Positions 16,940 through 26,479 of a stretch of 64,000 nt of DNA are shown here, piece by piece. The notes under the pieces were generated by a model. The model saw nothing but the letters and a program-made list of their open reading frames with translations, searched no databases and was not told the origin of the DNA. The first letter of the stretch is position 1. Every line of letters begins with the position of its first letter. Source of the DNA: Acholeplasma oculi. Its GTDB lineage: Bacteria; Bacillota_I; Bacilli_A; Acholeplasmatales; Acholeplasmataceae. The DNA lies in the NCBI RefSeq assembly GCF_900166985.1, contig NZ_FUZK01000001.1, forward strand, positions 479,288 to 543,287, read 5' to 3'. Position numbers and translations under genes: made by a program.

Positions 16940-19507
16940 CTATTCTTCATCGAACAAATCTAGTCTCGATAATCTTATTTTTTGGTTTTGTTTTGTTTCT
17001 ATCGTTTCTTCTAATACTTTAGGTACAACTTCTTCTTGTTTAACAACCTTTTTAGTGACTTTTACTTCAGTTTCCGGTTCAACAGATGGACTAATTTCTA
17101 TATAGTAACCATCCTCAATCATTTTTTTACCAAATTTATTATTAGAATATTTTAAATCCTGTAAATCTGTTTCTAATAATTCCTTACTGGATAAGAGTCT
17201 TACTTTTACATTCTCTTTAATTTGTTGTTTGGATGCTCTAGCAGCCGAAACAATAAAGTGAGGTGATGTTTTGATACGTTCAATTAAAATAATACCTCTT
17301 CTGTTCCTTGCATACTTTGGAAGTTCAGACACTGTATCTTTGATGACATGTCCACGAGATGTTAAGAAATAAAAATCATCTGTCGGTTTTGCATAAAATG
17401 CAACTGCAACCTCGTCATGTTCACCTAACGCCATGGATTTTACACCACCTGCTTGTAATCCATAAAGTGGTAATTCTGATGTTTCAAATCGAAGGATATA
17501 ACCATTTTTAGAAATCGATATGATATTTTCAAGTTCATTCATATCCACAAAAATGAGTTCATCATCTTTAGATAACTTCATTGCACGAATAGGTTTATTA
17601 AAACGTGTCACTTCAAGGTCGGTTAAATTAACTTGTTTCATCAAGCCTTGTTTAGAAGTTAGGAGTAACTTTGTATCATTTTTAAATGTTTCAATAGCAT
17701 AAACTTTGATAACTTTCTCATTCTTTTCAATCGGAATGATGTTATTGATGTATACCCCTAAATCCTTCCATTTTTGGTCTTCAATCTTATAAACCGGTAG
17801 GAATAAATAATTACCTAGGTTTGTAAAGATAATCAGTGTTTGTAATGTATTGACCTCTTTTTCAAACAGTAATGCATCATTTTCTTTTAATCCAACTTCT
17901 TTTGATGCATTAAATGATCTTAAGGAAGAACGTTTAACATACCCATCTTTCGTAATACCAATGATGGTTTGTTCGTCTGTAATCAAGTCTTTTTGATCAA
18001 TCTTAATATTTTCAATCTCATCTTCAATTAATGATCTTCTTTCATCACCTAAAGTATTTTTGACTTCCAATAATTCTTTTTTAATGGTTTTAAGCAATAC
18101 TTTTTCATTAGATAAAATCAAGTTCAGTTCAATGATTTCTTGGTTTAATTGATCACGTTCCTTCATTAAAGCTTCAATGTCCGTAGATGATAATCTGTAC
18201 AGTTGTAACATAACAATTGCTTCAGATTGAAGTTCACTAAACCCAAATTTTTCTTGGATATTGATTTTTGAATCGGATTTATTATTAGACTTACGAATAA
18301 CATCAATGACTTCTTGAACAACTGATGTCATTTTGATTAAACCTTCAACAATATGATTTCTCTTCATTGCACGTTCTAATTCGAAATTTGAACGATTGGT
18401 AATGACTTCTTTTTGATGTTCTATATAAACTTTTAAAAGTTCTAAAACACCACAAAGTACAGGACGATTTTTTAGAATTGCTACCATATTGTAGTTATAA
18501 CTAATTTGTAAATCTGAATTTTTAAACAAGTAATTCAACATTAATTGTGAATCTGCGCCTTTTTTAAGGTCAATAGCAATTCTTAACCCTTCTTGGTCTG
18601 TTTCATCACGAATTTCTAAAATATCTTCAATATTGTTATTAATTCTCAAAGTATCTATTTGTCGAACCAAATCTGCTTTAACAACTTCATATGGTATTTC
18701 AGTTACAACAATACGATCTTGTGACTTAGATATTTCTTCTATCGCTGTTTTTGAACGAATAATAACTTTTCCGGATCCTGTTTTAATTGCTTGTTTAATG
18801 CCATCTATACCTTGTACAATACCACCTGTTGGAAAATCTGGCCCCTTAATAAAGTTCAACATATCCATATCGGTTAAATCCGGATTATCGATTAAAGCCA
18901 TTGTAGCATCAATAACTTCTTTTAGGTTATGAGGTGGAATCTTTGTTGCATAACCTGCAGAAATCCCCATTGCACCATTAACTAATAAATTTGGAAATTT
19001 TGCTGGTAATACTGTAGGTTCTTGTTCTTCATCATCAAAGTTTGGTACAAAATTAACAGTTCTTTTATCGATATCTTTTAATAAATAATCAGCTTCTTTT
19101 GAAAGTCTTGCCTCAGTATAACGCATTGCTGCAGCTGAGTCTCCATCAATGGAACCATTATTCCCATGCATATCTACCAATGGGATACGCATTTTAAAGT
19201 CTTGACTCATACGAACCATTGCATCATAAATCGATGAATCACCATGTGGATGGTATTTACCCATAACATCTCCAGCAATTCTTGCTGATTTTTTATGTGG
19301 TTTATTAAAGTTAACACCCATTTGTCCCATGGCATATAAAATACGTCTTTGAACTGGTTTTAATCCATCTCTTGCATCCGGTAATGCTCTATCTTGAATG
19401 ATATATTTAGAGTATCTACCAAAGCTTTTTGCCATAATGTCTTCAAGTAATGTTTTTTGTATTTTTTCACTGACAAATTGATCTAGTTTTTTGCTTATTT
19501 TGCTCAT
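16940..19507 (-). CDS. parC: DNA topoisomerase IV subunit A
   Basis: Cuts and rejoins DNA in topoisomerase IV, which unlinks daughter chromosomes. The 855 residues hold the breakage-reunion domain with the catalytic Tyr130 in [10 protein letters not shown]. The quinolone region reads [17 protein letters not shown] (Ser91/Ser92, as in sensitive enzymes). A long coiled-coil and a C-terminal beta-pinwheel follow (repeats such as [23 protein letters not shown] and [10 protein letters not shown]). An acidic/basic tail of about 60 residues lies after the pinwheel. The assignment to ParC rather than GyrA rests on pairing with ParE and on the lack of a clear GyrA box. The start overlaps the parE stop (ATGA). 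Confidence 0.95.
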   Translation of the reverse strand: MSKISKKLDQFVSEKIQKTLLEDIMAKSFGRYSKYIIQDRALPDARDGLKPVQRRILYAMGQMGVNFNKPHKKSARIAGDVMGKYHPHGDSSIYDAMVRMSQDFKMRIPLVDMHGNNGSIDGDSAAAMRYTEARLSKEADYLLKDIDKRTVNFVPNFDDEEQEPTVLPAKFPNLLVNGAMGISAGYATKIPPHNLKEVIDATMALIDNPDLTDMDMLNFIKGPDFPTGGIVQGIDGIKQAIKTGSGKVIIRSKTAIEEISKSQDRIVVTEIPYEVVKADLVRQIDTLRINNNIEDILEIRDETDQEGLRIAIDLKKGADSQLMLNYLFKNSDLQISYNYNMVAILKNRPVLCGVLELLKVYIEHQKEVITNRSNFELERAMKRNHIVEGLIKMTSVVQEVIDVIRKSNNKSDSKINIQEKFGFSELQSEAIVMLQLYRLSSTDIEALMKERDQLNQEIIELNLILSNEKVLLKTIKKELLEVKNTLGDERRSLIEDEIENIKIDQKDLITDEQTIIGITKDGYVKRSSLRSFNASKEVGLKENDALLFEKEVNTLQTLIIFTNLGNYLFLPVYKIEDQKWKDLGVYINNIIPIEKNEKVIKVYAIETFKNDTKLLLTSKQGLMKQVNLTDLEVTRFNKPIRAMKLSKDDELIFVDMNELENIISISKNGYILRFETSELPLYGLQAGGVKSMALGEHDEVAVAFYAKPTDDFYFLTSRGHVIKDTVSELPKYARNRRGIILIERIKTSPHFIVSAARASKQQIKENVKVRLLSSKELLETDLQDLKYSNNKFGKKMIEDGYYIEISPSVEPETEVKVTKKVVKQEEVVPKVLEETIETKQNQKIRLSRLDLFDEE

Positions 19508-21459
19508 TTGCTTTTACCTTCTATATCAAAATCATCGGTTACTTCAAAATCCACATGAGATTCAATCCATTCTCTTCTTGGTTGAACTTGATCGCCCATG
19601 AGTGTTGAAATGTATTTATCTGACACATTATAATCATCTACTGTTACTTGAATAAGCGTTCTACTTTCAGGATTCATGGTTGTTTCCCAAAGTTGAGCAA
19701 AGTTCATTTCACCTAAACCTTTATAACGTTGAATGGTATAAGATCCTTCAGTTTTATCTAAAATCTCTTTTAATTCATCATCACTCCAAGCGTAGACGAT
19801 ATCTTCTTTTTTAGATTTTTTTCTTGAAACTTTGTATAACGGTGGTTGAGCAATATAGAGTCTTCCATCTTCTATGAGTGGCTTCATATATCTAAAGAAG
19901 AATGTTAAGAGTAGTACTTGAATATGTGCACCATCATCATCAGCATCCGTCATAATGATTACTTTTTTATAATTACATTTAGTAATATCAAAATCTTCAC
20001 CAAAATCAGCACCAATAGTATAAATCATGGTTGAGATTTCTTCATTTTTTAAGATCGTCTCAGTATTGGTTCTTTCAGTGTTAATAACTTTACCTCTAAG
20101 GGGTAATATCGCTTGATATAAACGGTTTCTACCTTGTTTTGCAGAACCTCCAGCAGAATCCCCTTCGACTAAGAATAATTCATTGATTTGTTTATCCTTA
20201 CCTTGTGCTGGTGTAAGCTTACCTGATAAAATAACTTCTTTTTTACTTCTTTTTTTACCTGCTCTAGCATCTTCTCTAGCTTTTCTAGCTGCTTCTCTAG
20301 CCTGAGATGCTGCAATTGCTTTACCGATGATTTTAGATGCTATATCACTATTTTCTTCAAGATATGTATTAAACTTTTCATAGAATACAGCTTCAAGTGC
20401 ATTTCTTGCTTCCGGAGTACCTAGTTTTGATTTAGTCTGTCCTTCAAATTCAAGAATCGCTTCTGGAATTCTCAATGAAACTATGGCGGTTAATCCTTCT
20501 CTAATATCCACACCATCAATATTATCGTCTTTTTCTTTTATAAAATTATACTTTCTAGCGTAATCATTGATCACCTTAGTAAGTGCACTTTTAAATCCAA
20601 CCTCATGTGAACCACCATCTTTTGTACGTACATTATTTACAAAAGATATAATGTTATCTTGATAACCATCTGTATATTGAAGTGCAACCTCAACTTCAAT
20701 AACAGCTTGCTTACTTGCACTAAAATTACCTTCTACATCTTTAACTTCATGTAAGGTATTTTTTCCTGTATTTAAAAGTTCAACATAAGCTTTAATACCA
20801 TCATCATATTTAAATGATTCTTTTAAGTTTTTTCTTTGGTCGCTTAAATTGATTTTTAATCCTTTGATTAAAAATGCTGATTCTTTTAATCGTTCTTTAA
20901 TTGTTTCATAATTATAAAGTGTTGTTGAAAATATCGTAGGGTCCGGTTTAAACCATACTTGTGTACCTGTTTTCTTAGAATCTCCTATACGTTCAAGAGG
21001 TAAGATCTTTTTACCACCATTTTCAAAGCGTTGTCTAAACATTCCACCATCTTTAAAAACAGTTACCTCAAGTGCAACCGATAAGGCATTCACAACAGAA
21101 CTACCCACACCGTGTAAACCACCTGCAACCTTATAAGAACCATCACCACCAAATTTACCACCTGCGTGTAAAACAGTAAAAATAACCTGTGTCGTTGGTA
21201 CACCGGATTGATGCATTTTATAGGGCATACCTCTTCCATTGTCTAAAACTTCGATGGAGTTATCTGCTTTAATGGTGACTGATATTTCATCACCAAAACC
21301 AGCTAGAACTTCATCCATAGCATTATCAACAATTTCCCAAACAAGGTGATGTAGACCACGTTGATCTGTGGAACCAATGTACATACCTGGTCTTTTTCTG
21401 ACGGCTTCTAATCCCTCTAATATTTGTATACTTGTTTCATCATAATTTTTTTGTGCCAT
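19504..21459 (-). CDS. parE: DNA topoisomerase IV subunit B
   Basis: ATPase subunit of topoisomerase IV. The 651-residue protein has a GHKL ATPase fold ([32 protein letters not shown]), a transducer domain (QTKSKLG) and a TOPRIM domain ([29 protein letters not shown]). The C-terminus has RYKGLGEMN and ends in a short acidic tail. Its length fits ParE and is shorter than E. coli GyrB. An AAGAGGT site lies before the ATG. It is the first gene of a long minus-strand operon with parC directly behind. TATAAT at 21489-21494 is the probable -10. Confidence 0.95.
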   Translation of the reverse strand: MAQKNYDETSIQILEGLEAVRKRPGMYIGSTDQRGLHHLVWEIVDNAMDEVLAGFGDEISVTIKADNSIEVLDNGRGMPYKMHQSGVPTTQVIFTVLHAGGKFGGDGSYKVAGGLHGVGSSVVNALSVALEVTVFKDGGMFRQRFENGGKKILPLERIGDSKKTGTQVWFKPDPTIFSTTLYNYETIKERLKESAFLIKGLKINLSDQRKNLKESFKYDDGIKAYVELLNTGKNTLHEVKDVEGNFSASKQAVIEVEVALQYTDGYQDNIISFVNNVRTKDGGSHEVGFKSALTKVINDYARKYNFIKEKDDNIDGVDIREGLTAIVSLRIPEAILEFEGQTKSKLGTPEARNALEAVFYEKFNTYLEENSDIASKIIGKAIAASQAREAARKAREDARAGKKRSKKEVILSGKLTPAQGKDKQINELFLVEGDSAGGSAKQGRNRLYQAILPLRGKVINTERTNTETILKNEEISTMIYTIGADFGEDFDITKCNYKKVIIMTDADDDGAHIQVLLLTFFFRYMKPLIEDGRLYIAQPPLYKVSRKKSKKEDIVYAWSDDELKEILDKTEGSYTIQRYKGLGEMNFAQLWETTMNPESRTLIQVTVDDYNVSDKYISTLMGDQVQPRREWIESHVDFEVTDDFDIEGKSK

Positions 21460-21488
21460 TAAATACCTCTTCGTGTCTATCTATTACC

Positions 21489-21494
21489 ATTATA
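21489..21494 (-). promoter_or_regulatory. -10 element of parE
   Basis: Minus strand TGTATAAT, 30 bases before the parE start. The -35 is not clear, and the region just upstream is the terminator hairpin of the preceding operon. Confidence 0.4.
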
Positions 21495-21499
21495 CAATA

Positions 21500-21533
21500 A
21501 AAGATAATCATTTATATATTGATGATTATCTTT
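21500..21533 (-). terminator. hairpin after the aldo/keto reductase operon
   Basis: Minus strand AAAGATAATCAT (21533-21522) pairs with ATGATTATCTTT (21511-21500), ending in TTTATTG. The stem is AT-rich and the T tract is short, so it may be a weak terminator. Confidence 0.5.
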
Positions 21534-21544
21534 ATTGGTCTTTT

Positions 21545-22384
21545 TTATAAATAAATCGTGTTATTGTCTGGATCTGTATAAAGTCTAGATCCTCGGTTTA
21601 ATCCATTAATTTTTTCAATATCTGATGCACTTAACACGAGTTCTTGACCTTTAAAGTTTTCCAATAAACGTTCTTCGTGAACACTTTTTGGTATCATGAC
21701 TATATTTCTCATTAAACCCCATGCAATAATCACTTGTGATACGGTAGCACCATAATCCTTAGCAATTTCAGTGAGTGCCTCAAAGGTTTGTCCTTCAAAT
21801 ACTTTACCTTTAGCAAAAGGTCCATAGGAAGTCATTTGTATGTCATGTTCAACTAAAAATTTATGTAATGCTGTTTGATTAAGAAGTGGATGACATTCAA
21901 CTTGATTGACTTGTGGTTTAATTTTAACATTCTTTAATAGTGCAGTTAAATGATGTTTTTGGAAGTTTGATACCCCTATAGCTCTAAACTTCTTAGCCTC
22001 ATAATAAGACTCTAAAACACTCCAAACTAATTGATTCATGGCATCATCCTGATTAGGCCAATGAATCAACATCAAATCAATATACCCTATATTTAAGCGT
22101 TCCAAACTTTCATCTAATGCTTTCATAATTAAGGATTTATCACCTAAATAATGTTTAGCTATTTTAGATGTTACAAAAATTTCTTCACGTGGAATTAATG
22201 AATCTCTAATTGCTTTACCTACATCGGATTCATTACCATACATAATTGCTGTATCAATATGTCTGTAACCCATCTTGAGTGCAGAAAGTACCGTTTCATA
22301 AGCGGATTCTCCCGGTTCTACTCTAAATGTTCCTAATCCAAATGCTGGCATTAAAACCCCGTTATTGAGTTTAAACTGTTTCAC
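21545..22384 (-). CDS. aldo/keto reductase
   Basis: A 279-residue NADPH-dependent aldo/keto reductase of the 2,5-diketo-gluconate reductase type. The catalytic tetrad is visible: Asp in HIDTAIMYGNE, its Tyr, Lys in FVTSKIAKHYLG, and His in DLMLIHWPNQD. IGVSNFQKHH and MIPKSVHEERLLEN (cofactor loop) follow. Substrates of such enzymes are aldehydes and ketones, including methylglyoxal, which mgsA in this window would make; that link is only a guess. The start is GTG, placed by a GGAGG site, and overlaps the stop of the peptidase gene by one base. Last gene of a six-gene overlapping operon. Confidence 0.93.
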   Translation of the reverse strand: MKQFKLNNGVLMPAFGLGTFRVEPGESAYETVLSALKMGYRHIDTAIMYGNESDVGKAIRDSLIPREEIFVTSKIAKHYLGDKSLIMKALDESLERLNIGYIDLMLIHWPNQDDAMNQLVWSVLESYYEAKKFRAIGVSNFQKHHLTALLKNVKIKPQVNQVECHPLLNQTALHKFLVEHDIQMTSYGPFAKGKVFEGQTFEALTEIAKDYGATVSQVIIAWGLMRNIVMIPKSVHEERLLENFKGQELVLSASDIEKINGLNRGSRLYTDPDNNTIYL

Positions 22385-23436
22385 TAATTTTCCTCCTTTA
22401 ATTGTTGAATTTTATCACTTGTTAAATCACTAATTAATACAAACAACATTTTTCTTGCTTGTTCTAAATCAAAATAGTCTGCCATTGCAACACTGCTATG
22501 AATATATCTTGCAGGTAAACCAATCGTAGTTGATAAAATACCTTCATGCATATCAATTGCTTTAGCAGCATCCGTTCCACCCATAGAAATATAAGGTTGG
22601 TACTTGATTTTATGTTTTAATGCGAGTTCTTTAAAATAATCTTTGAGTGAGAATAACATAATATTCTTAGGATCAAATATTCTTAATAAAAATCCGTCCC
22701 CTAATTTTCCTGATGCACTCGCTTGATATAAATCGTTTAAAGGTGATGAATCTAGCGCAATAAATAAATCTGGTTTAAATAGATTAGTTGAAGTTTCAGC
22801 ACCTCTTAAACCGACTTCTTCTTGAACGGTTGCTCCTATAGCTAAATTAAAATCAAAAGTTTCATCTTTAAATTTTTCAATAGCTTCTAAAGCTAAACCA
22901 CAACCAAATCTGTTATCAATAGATTTAGCCATAAATCTTTTTTGATTCACCGTTTCTATATAGGGTGTATCAAATAAAACCATATCACCTAATTTAATAC
23001 CATAACTTAATGTTTCTTCTTTAGATTCTGTTCCTATATCAAGTAATAGATTTTTTATCTCTAGTACATTTTTTTGTTTTAAGTGAGGTGGCACACTACC
23101 TATGATTCCTGGTATTTTTTTACCTTCTTCTGTGTATACATAAAGTATTTGAGAAATAAAAACATCCGCAGATAATCCACCAATTGGAAGTAATTCAATT
23201 GCTCCATTATCTTTAATACCACGAACCATTAAACCGACTTCATCCATATGACCTGCAATCAAAACTGTTAAAGCATTTGGATTAGATGATTTCTTATATG
23301 CAAAAACACTACCCAATTTATCTTTTACAATTTGGTATTGTGGATATTTTTTAATCACTGATTCCATATATGATCTTACAAAATGTTCATGACCTGATAT
23401 TCCAGGTATGGTTGTTAAATTTTCATAGTGATTCAT
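22384..23436 (-). CDS. M42 family metallopeptidase (glutamyl aminopeptidase-like)
   Basis: A 350-residue cytoplasmic aminopeptidase of the M42 family, which forms large tetrahedral complexes that trim peptides. The two-metal site is visible: GHMDEVG, SIDNRFGCG, the catalytic pair in ATVQEEVGLRGA, IALDSSP and PARYIHSS. MGGTDA is also present. The N-terminus starts TTIPGISGHE as in the family. The ATG follows a GAGGT site and overlaps trmB by 14 bases. Exact specificity cannot be read from sequence. Confidence 0.93.
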   Translation of the reverse strand: MNHYENLTTIPGISGHEHFVRSYMESVIKKYPQYQIVKDKLGSVFAYKKSSNPNALTVLIAGHMDEVGLMVRGIKDNGAIELLPIGGLSADVFISQILYVYTEEGKKIPGIIGSVPPHLKQKNVLEIKNLLLDIGTESKEETLSYGIKLGDMVLFDTPYIETVNQKRFMAKSIDNRFGCGLALEAIEKFKDETFDFNLAIGATVQEEVGLRGAETSTNLFKPDLFIALDSSPLNDLYQASASGKLGDGFLLRIFDPKNIMLFSLKDYFKELALKHKIKYQPYISMGGTDAAKAIDMHEGILSTTIGLPARYIHSSVAMADYFDLEQARKMLFVLISDLTSDKIQQLKEEN

Positions 23437-24040
23437 GTTTTTTTACCTCAGCAATTAATTGATAAATAGGTCCTTTTGTTCTTTTCTTTTCCTCATACTC
23501 TGTCATGTAATCAGAGACTGGAAGATTCCAATCACATTCTAAAATATTAAAATTTGCTGTACCAAAATATTGGAATGAATCAATAAATAAATCCGGATGA
23601 TCTGTTCTTAAAATGACTCTTCCATTAGGACTTAACATATCTTTATATTGATTTAACTTTGTTGGATAAGTCAGTCTTCTTTTATGATGTCTTTTCTTTG
23701 GCCATGGGTCGGAAAAATTAAGCTGAATTAAATCAGCTTTACTTGTTTTTAAATATAGTGGTAATTTCTCAGCATCATCACAAATTATTAATAGATTATT
23801 TAAATTAAGTGCATGTCTTTTTTGTGCAAGTCGATAACAAACGTTTTGATCTCTTTCAACTGCAATAAAAAACTCATCCTTAAAATCATTTGCAAGTGAG
23901 GTGATGAATCTACCCTTACCACTGCCAATTTCTAATGTGATTTTTTTATTTGAAGGAATACTTGCTAAAAGAGGATCCATACATACATCTAACTCTTTTA
24001 AATTATCAAGTGTTGCCTCTTTGATTTTCTTCTGTCTCAT
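23423..24040 (-). CDS. trmB: tRNA (guanine-N7-)-methyltransferase
   Basis: Methylates G46 in the variable loop of tRNAs, using S-adenosylmethionine. In the 205-residue protein the SAM motif is LEIGSGKGRFI, followed by VERD, the DDAEKLP stretch and the signature LNFSDPWPKKRHHKRRLT, which holds the catalytic Asp and basic tRNA contacts. TDHPDLF lies near the C-terminus. The frame is open to 24082, but the ATG at 24040 with an AAGGA site gives the family start MRQKK. It overlaps the DUF368 gene by 35 bases, an unusually long overlap that may couple the two. Confidence 0.94.
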   Translation of the reverse strand: MRQKKIKEATLDNLKELDVCMDPLLASIPSNKKITLEIGSGKGRFITSLANDFKDEFFIAVERDQNVCYRLAQKRHALNLNNLLIICDDAEKLPLYLKTSKADLIQLNFSDPWPKKRHHKRRLTYPTKLNQYKDMLSPNGRVILRTDHPDLFIDSFQYFGTANFNILECDWNLPVSDYMTEYEEKKRTKGPIYQLIAEVKKHESL

Positions 24041-24923
24041 CTTTACTATCCTTAATAAATTTTCTAGCAATCCAAATGCCAATCGGAACTAAAATAAGCC
24101 CTATGACCCACATTAACCAATGAGTTTTTACATCAAAGATATCCACAGGTACATCCTCTAATAATAGTTCATCTTTCAAACTAATCATTATGTTTATAGG
24201 TGCAGCAATGACAATACCTAAAATGACTTGGTAAAATGTTTTTGGGAATTTCTTTAATACAAAGCTGATCACTTTTGCAAGTATGATAAATGCTAAAATG
24301 AGTCCTATAACAACATAGATAAGCGTTGGAATGTTTTGCATAAGCAAATCTATATTTAATGTAACAACCGCTTCTATCATTGTCTTACCTAAGAAAATGA
24401 GTGGTGTATAAAAACCAATGACTAATAATAGCATTGTTCCACTTAAACCTGGAACAATCAAACTTAGTGCAAGCATCATGCCCACAACAATCCAAATCAT
24501 GAAATTCGCATCTGTTGATCCTTGGTTATTTAAACCTTGTCCAAATATGGTGATACTAAGCATAAGGAGAAATGAAAGGACTGTAATAGATATCCATTTA
24601 AACTTTTGATGTTCTTGTTTAGACAAAACATAAACTTCTGGTAATCCACCGAGTATTAATCCGATAAATAGTAGTGTTGAAGGAAGAGGTATCAAATAAA
24701 ATATATTTGCAATCACTAAAAATCCTAGTAAAACTCCAATAAGTATTCCTAATAAGTATTCCCATATGGATATAACCGCTTTGATAGGAGTCTTGGTAAG
24801 TTCATCGAGTGCACGTATGAGCTTTGCATATACGTCAAAAGAAGCTGCAATCATACCACCACTAACTCCAGGTAAAATTGAGCCTATTCCAACTAAAATA
24901 CCAATCATTATTTTTTTAATCAT
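24006..24923 (-). CDS. DUF368 family membrane protein, putative polyprenyl-phosphate translocase
   Basis: A 305-residue polytopic membrane protein with eight or nine hydrophobic segments. It has the two family loops: GSILPGVSGGMIAASF near 15-30 and SLIVPGLSGTMLLLVIG near 155-170, a duplicated P-G-x-S-G motif. DUF368 proteins (PopT) have been reported as undecaprenyl-phosphate flippases that recycle the lipid carrier across the membrane. In this window it lies 0.7 kb from uppP, which dephosphorylates the same carrier. The start overlaps the HPr stop by ATGA. The C-terminal tail is soluble and acidic. Confidence 0.85.
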   Translation of the reverse strand: MIKKIMIGILVGIGSILPGVSGGMIAASFDVYAKLIRALDELTKTPIKAVISIWEYLLGILIGVLLGFLVIANIFYLIPLPSTLLFIGLILGGLPEVYVLSKQEHQKFKWISITVLSFLLMLSITIFGQGLNNQGSTDANFMIWIVVGMMLALSLIVPGLSGTMLLLVIGFYTPLIFLGKTMIEAVVTLNIDLLMQNIPTLIYVVIGLILAFIILAKVISFVLKKFPKTFYQVILGIVIAAPINIMISLKDELLLEDVPVDIFDVKTHWLMWVIGLILVPIGIWIARKFIKDSKDETEENQRGNT

Positions 24924-25192
24924 TCTTTAACTTGTCCCAAACCCTCTTGAATCATGAAATTGGTTAAACCTTCAATAGCTTCTGCTGCATCTTCACCTTC
25001 AGCTTGAACTTCAACTATTTCACCGTTATAAATACCTAAGCTCATGACACCCATGATACTCTTGAGGTTTACAGTACGATTAAATGCAGATAAACTGATC
25101 TCTGATTGATAACTCATAGCCTGGTTTACCAAACGTGTTGCAGGTCTTGCATGTAATCCATACTCAGACACAATGACGAATTTTTGTTTCAT
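24920..25192 (-). CDS. ptsH: phosphocarrier protein HPr
   Basis: Phosphate carrier of the sugar phosphotransferase system and, in Firmicutes, a regulator when phosphorylated by HPr kinase. The 90 residues have the active His14 in EYGLHARPAT and the regulatory Ser45 in NLKSIMGVMSLG. The start is well placed by GAGGT and overlaps the stop of the EIIB-like gene (TAATG). Enzyme I is not adjacent. HPr lies between a membrane-bound EIIB-like protein and a lipid-carrier translocase, an unusual setting. Confidence 0.96.
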   Translation of the reverse strand: MKQKFVIVSEYGLHARPATRLVNQAMSYQSEISLSAFNRTVNLKSIMGVMSLGIYNGEIVEVQAEGEDAAEAIEGLTNFMIQEGLGQVKE

Positions 25193-25545
25193 TATTTTAC
25201 CTCACTTATCATTTTTTCTAATACATTTTTAATTTCTATAGCATTTTCTTTGATTAATAATTTGAGTTCGTTTCCTGTTAAGAAACCAACGATACCTTGA
25301 GATTTAAGAAGTGTTTGAGAAACCATTTTTGGATTTATTAAACCGATCTTTAATCGTTTATCTTCAAGTCTTACCATGTTTAAATTAGTTATGCCACCAA
25401 GTGCATCTACTAACCCATTTACATCTATTTTTTTAGTCTCAGTTTCAGTTAATGTTACTCTCTTATGATATATATATAGATATATCACTCCCAAAAGAAT
25501 GACAATTATTGAGATAATGAGTGTAATTATTTGTCCATCTGTCAT
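25192..25545 (-). CDS. membrane-anchored EIIB-like protein without the active Cys
   Basis: A 117-residue protein: one TM segment (about 5-26), a short linker, then residues 42-115 that resemble the EIIB domain of glucose-type PTS permeases. VDALGGITNLNMVRLEDKRL aligns with the EIIB stretch around the phosphorylated cysteine, and KSQGIVGFLTGNELKLLI matches the second half. The protein contains no cysteine; counting back from RLK, the active-site position holds Glu61. So it cannot carry phosphate on Cys. It directly precedes HPr and overlaps it. Small EIIB-like genes near ptsH occur in other Mollicutes; their role is unknown to me. Confidence 0.75.
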   Translation of the reverse strand: MTDGQIITLIISIIVILLGVIYLYIYHKRVTLTETETKKIDVNGLVDALGGITNLNMVRLEDKRLKIGLINPKMVSQTLLKSQGIVGFLTGNELKLLIKENAIEIKNVLEKMISEVK

Positions 25546-25567
25546 ATTATCACGTTCCTTAATTCTT

Positions 25568-25596
25568 ATTATATGTTTTTTTCGTTAAAAATACAA
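25568..25596 (-). promoter_or_regulatory. promoter of the EIIB-like/ptsH operon
   Basis: Minus strand TTGTAT (25596-25591), a 17-base spacer and TATAAT (25573-25568), 23 bases before the ATG at 25545. It is divergent from the uppP promoter. Confidence 0.6.
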
Positions 25597-25615
25597 CGCT
25601 TACACAAATTTGTTA

Positions 25616-25624
25616 TGTTATAAT
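25616..25624 (+). promoter_or_regulatory. extended -10 promoter of uppP
   Basis: TGTTATAAT, an extended -10, lies 33 bases before the uppP ATG. No convincing -35 is seen. Confidence 0.5.
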
Positions 25625-25657
25625 AACGATATTAAATCTAAATAAGGAAACATAAAC

Positions 25658-26479
25658 ATGGACTATATAATTGAACTTATTAAATACATCATTCTAGGGA
25701 TCATTCAAGGAATCACTGAAATCTTTCCAGTTTCATCATCTGGGCATCTCGTTTTATTCTCACATTTATTTATGGGTGGGGAAGATCTTAATCAAAGTCT
25801 CACATTATTTTTGATGATTACAAACATTGGTTCATTTCTTGCTCTTTTAATTTTTTATATTAAAGATGTAAAGGAGTTAATTGTAGATTCGTGGAAGTTT
25901 GTATTTACCAAAGAACGTGAAAAAAGCCAACAGAACTTCTTCTATGTTTTAAAACTCATCATTGCTGTTGTTCCAATAGGTATCGTTGGGCTATTATTCA
26001 AAGATCTAATTCCAACAAATCTACTTTCTGTTGGAATATCCTTAATTGTTACTTCATTACTGTTACTTGGAATTTATTTACTAAGACATAGAACATTTGA
26101 AAATGATATAACATACAAAAACGCATTAATTATAGGTTTATTTCAGATGTTTGCAGTACTTCCGGGCTTAAGTCGTTCTGGTATTACAATGGTAGGTGGA
26201 TTATCTCAACGTATTACACTTTCCAAGGTTATTAAATTTTCATTTTTAAGTTATTTAATTGTTAGTATTCCAGTATCTTTATTAGGTTTGTATGATGCAA
26301 TAAAAAATCCTGGAACAATTGATATTCTAGGATTCTCATTAGCATTTATATTTAGTTTTATATTTTCATACTTAACTGTACACGTTATGTCTAAGTTTGT
26401 GAAAGTTAAAAATTTAATATGGTTTTCGATTTATGCCTTCACAGTCGGCATTATATCCATTATACTCTTTATTATTTAA
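25658..26479 (+). CDS. uppP: undecaprenyl-diphosphate phosphatase (UppP/BacA)
   Basis: Integral membrane phosphatase that removes one phosphate from undecaprenyl diphosphate so the carrier can be reused; overproduction gives bacitracin resistance in other bacteria. The 273 residues hold the two signature loops: [20 protein letters not shown] near 17-36 and [14 protein letters not shown] near 167-180, with about seven or eight TM helices. AAGGAAA precedes the ATG. The gene is monocistronic, divergent from the HPr operon, and its 3' end overlaps the queA 3' end by 8 bases. Its presence in a lineage thought to lack a cell wall is notable. Confidence 0.95.
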   Translation: MDYIIELIKYIILGIIQGITEIFPVSSSGHLVLFSHLFMGGEDLNQSLTLFLMITNIGSFLALLIFYIKDVKELIVDSWKFVFTKEREKSQQNFFYVLKLIIAVVPIGIVGLLFKDLIPTNLLSVGISLIVTSLLLLGIYLLRHRTFENDITYKNALIIGLFQMFAVLPGLSRSGITMVGGLSQRITLSKVIKFSFLSYLIVSIPVSLLGLYDAIKNPGTIDILGFSLAFIFSFIFSYLTVHVMSKFVKVKNLIWFSIYAFTVGIISIILFII

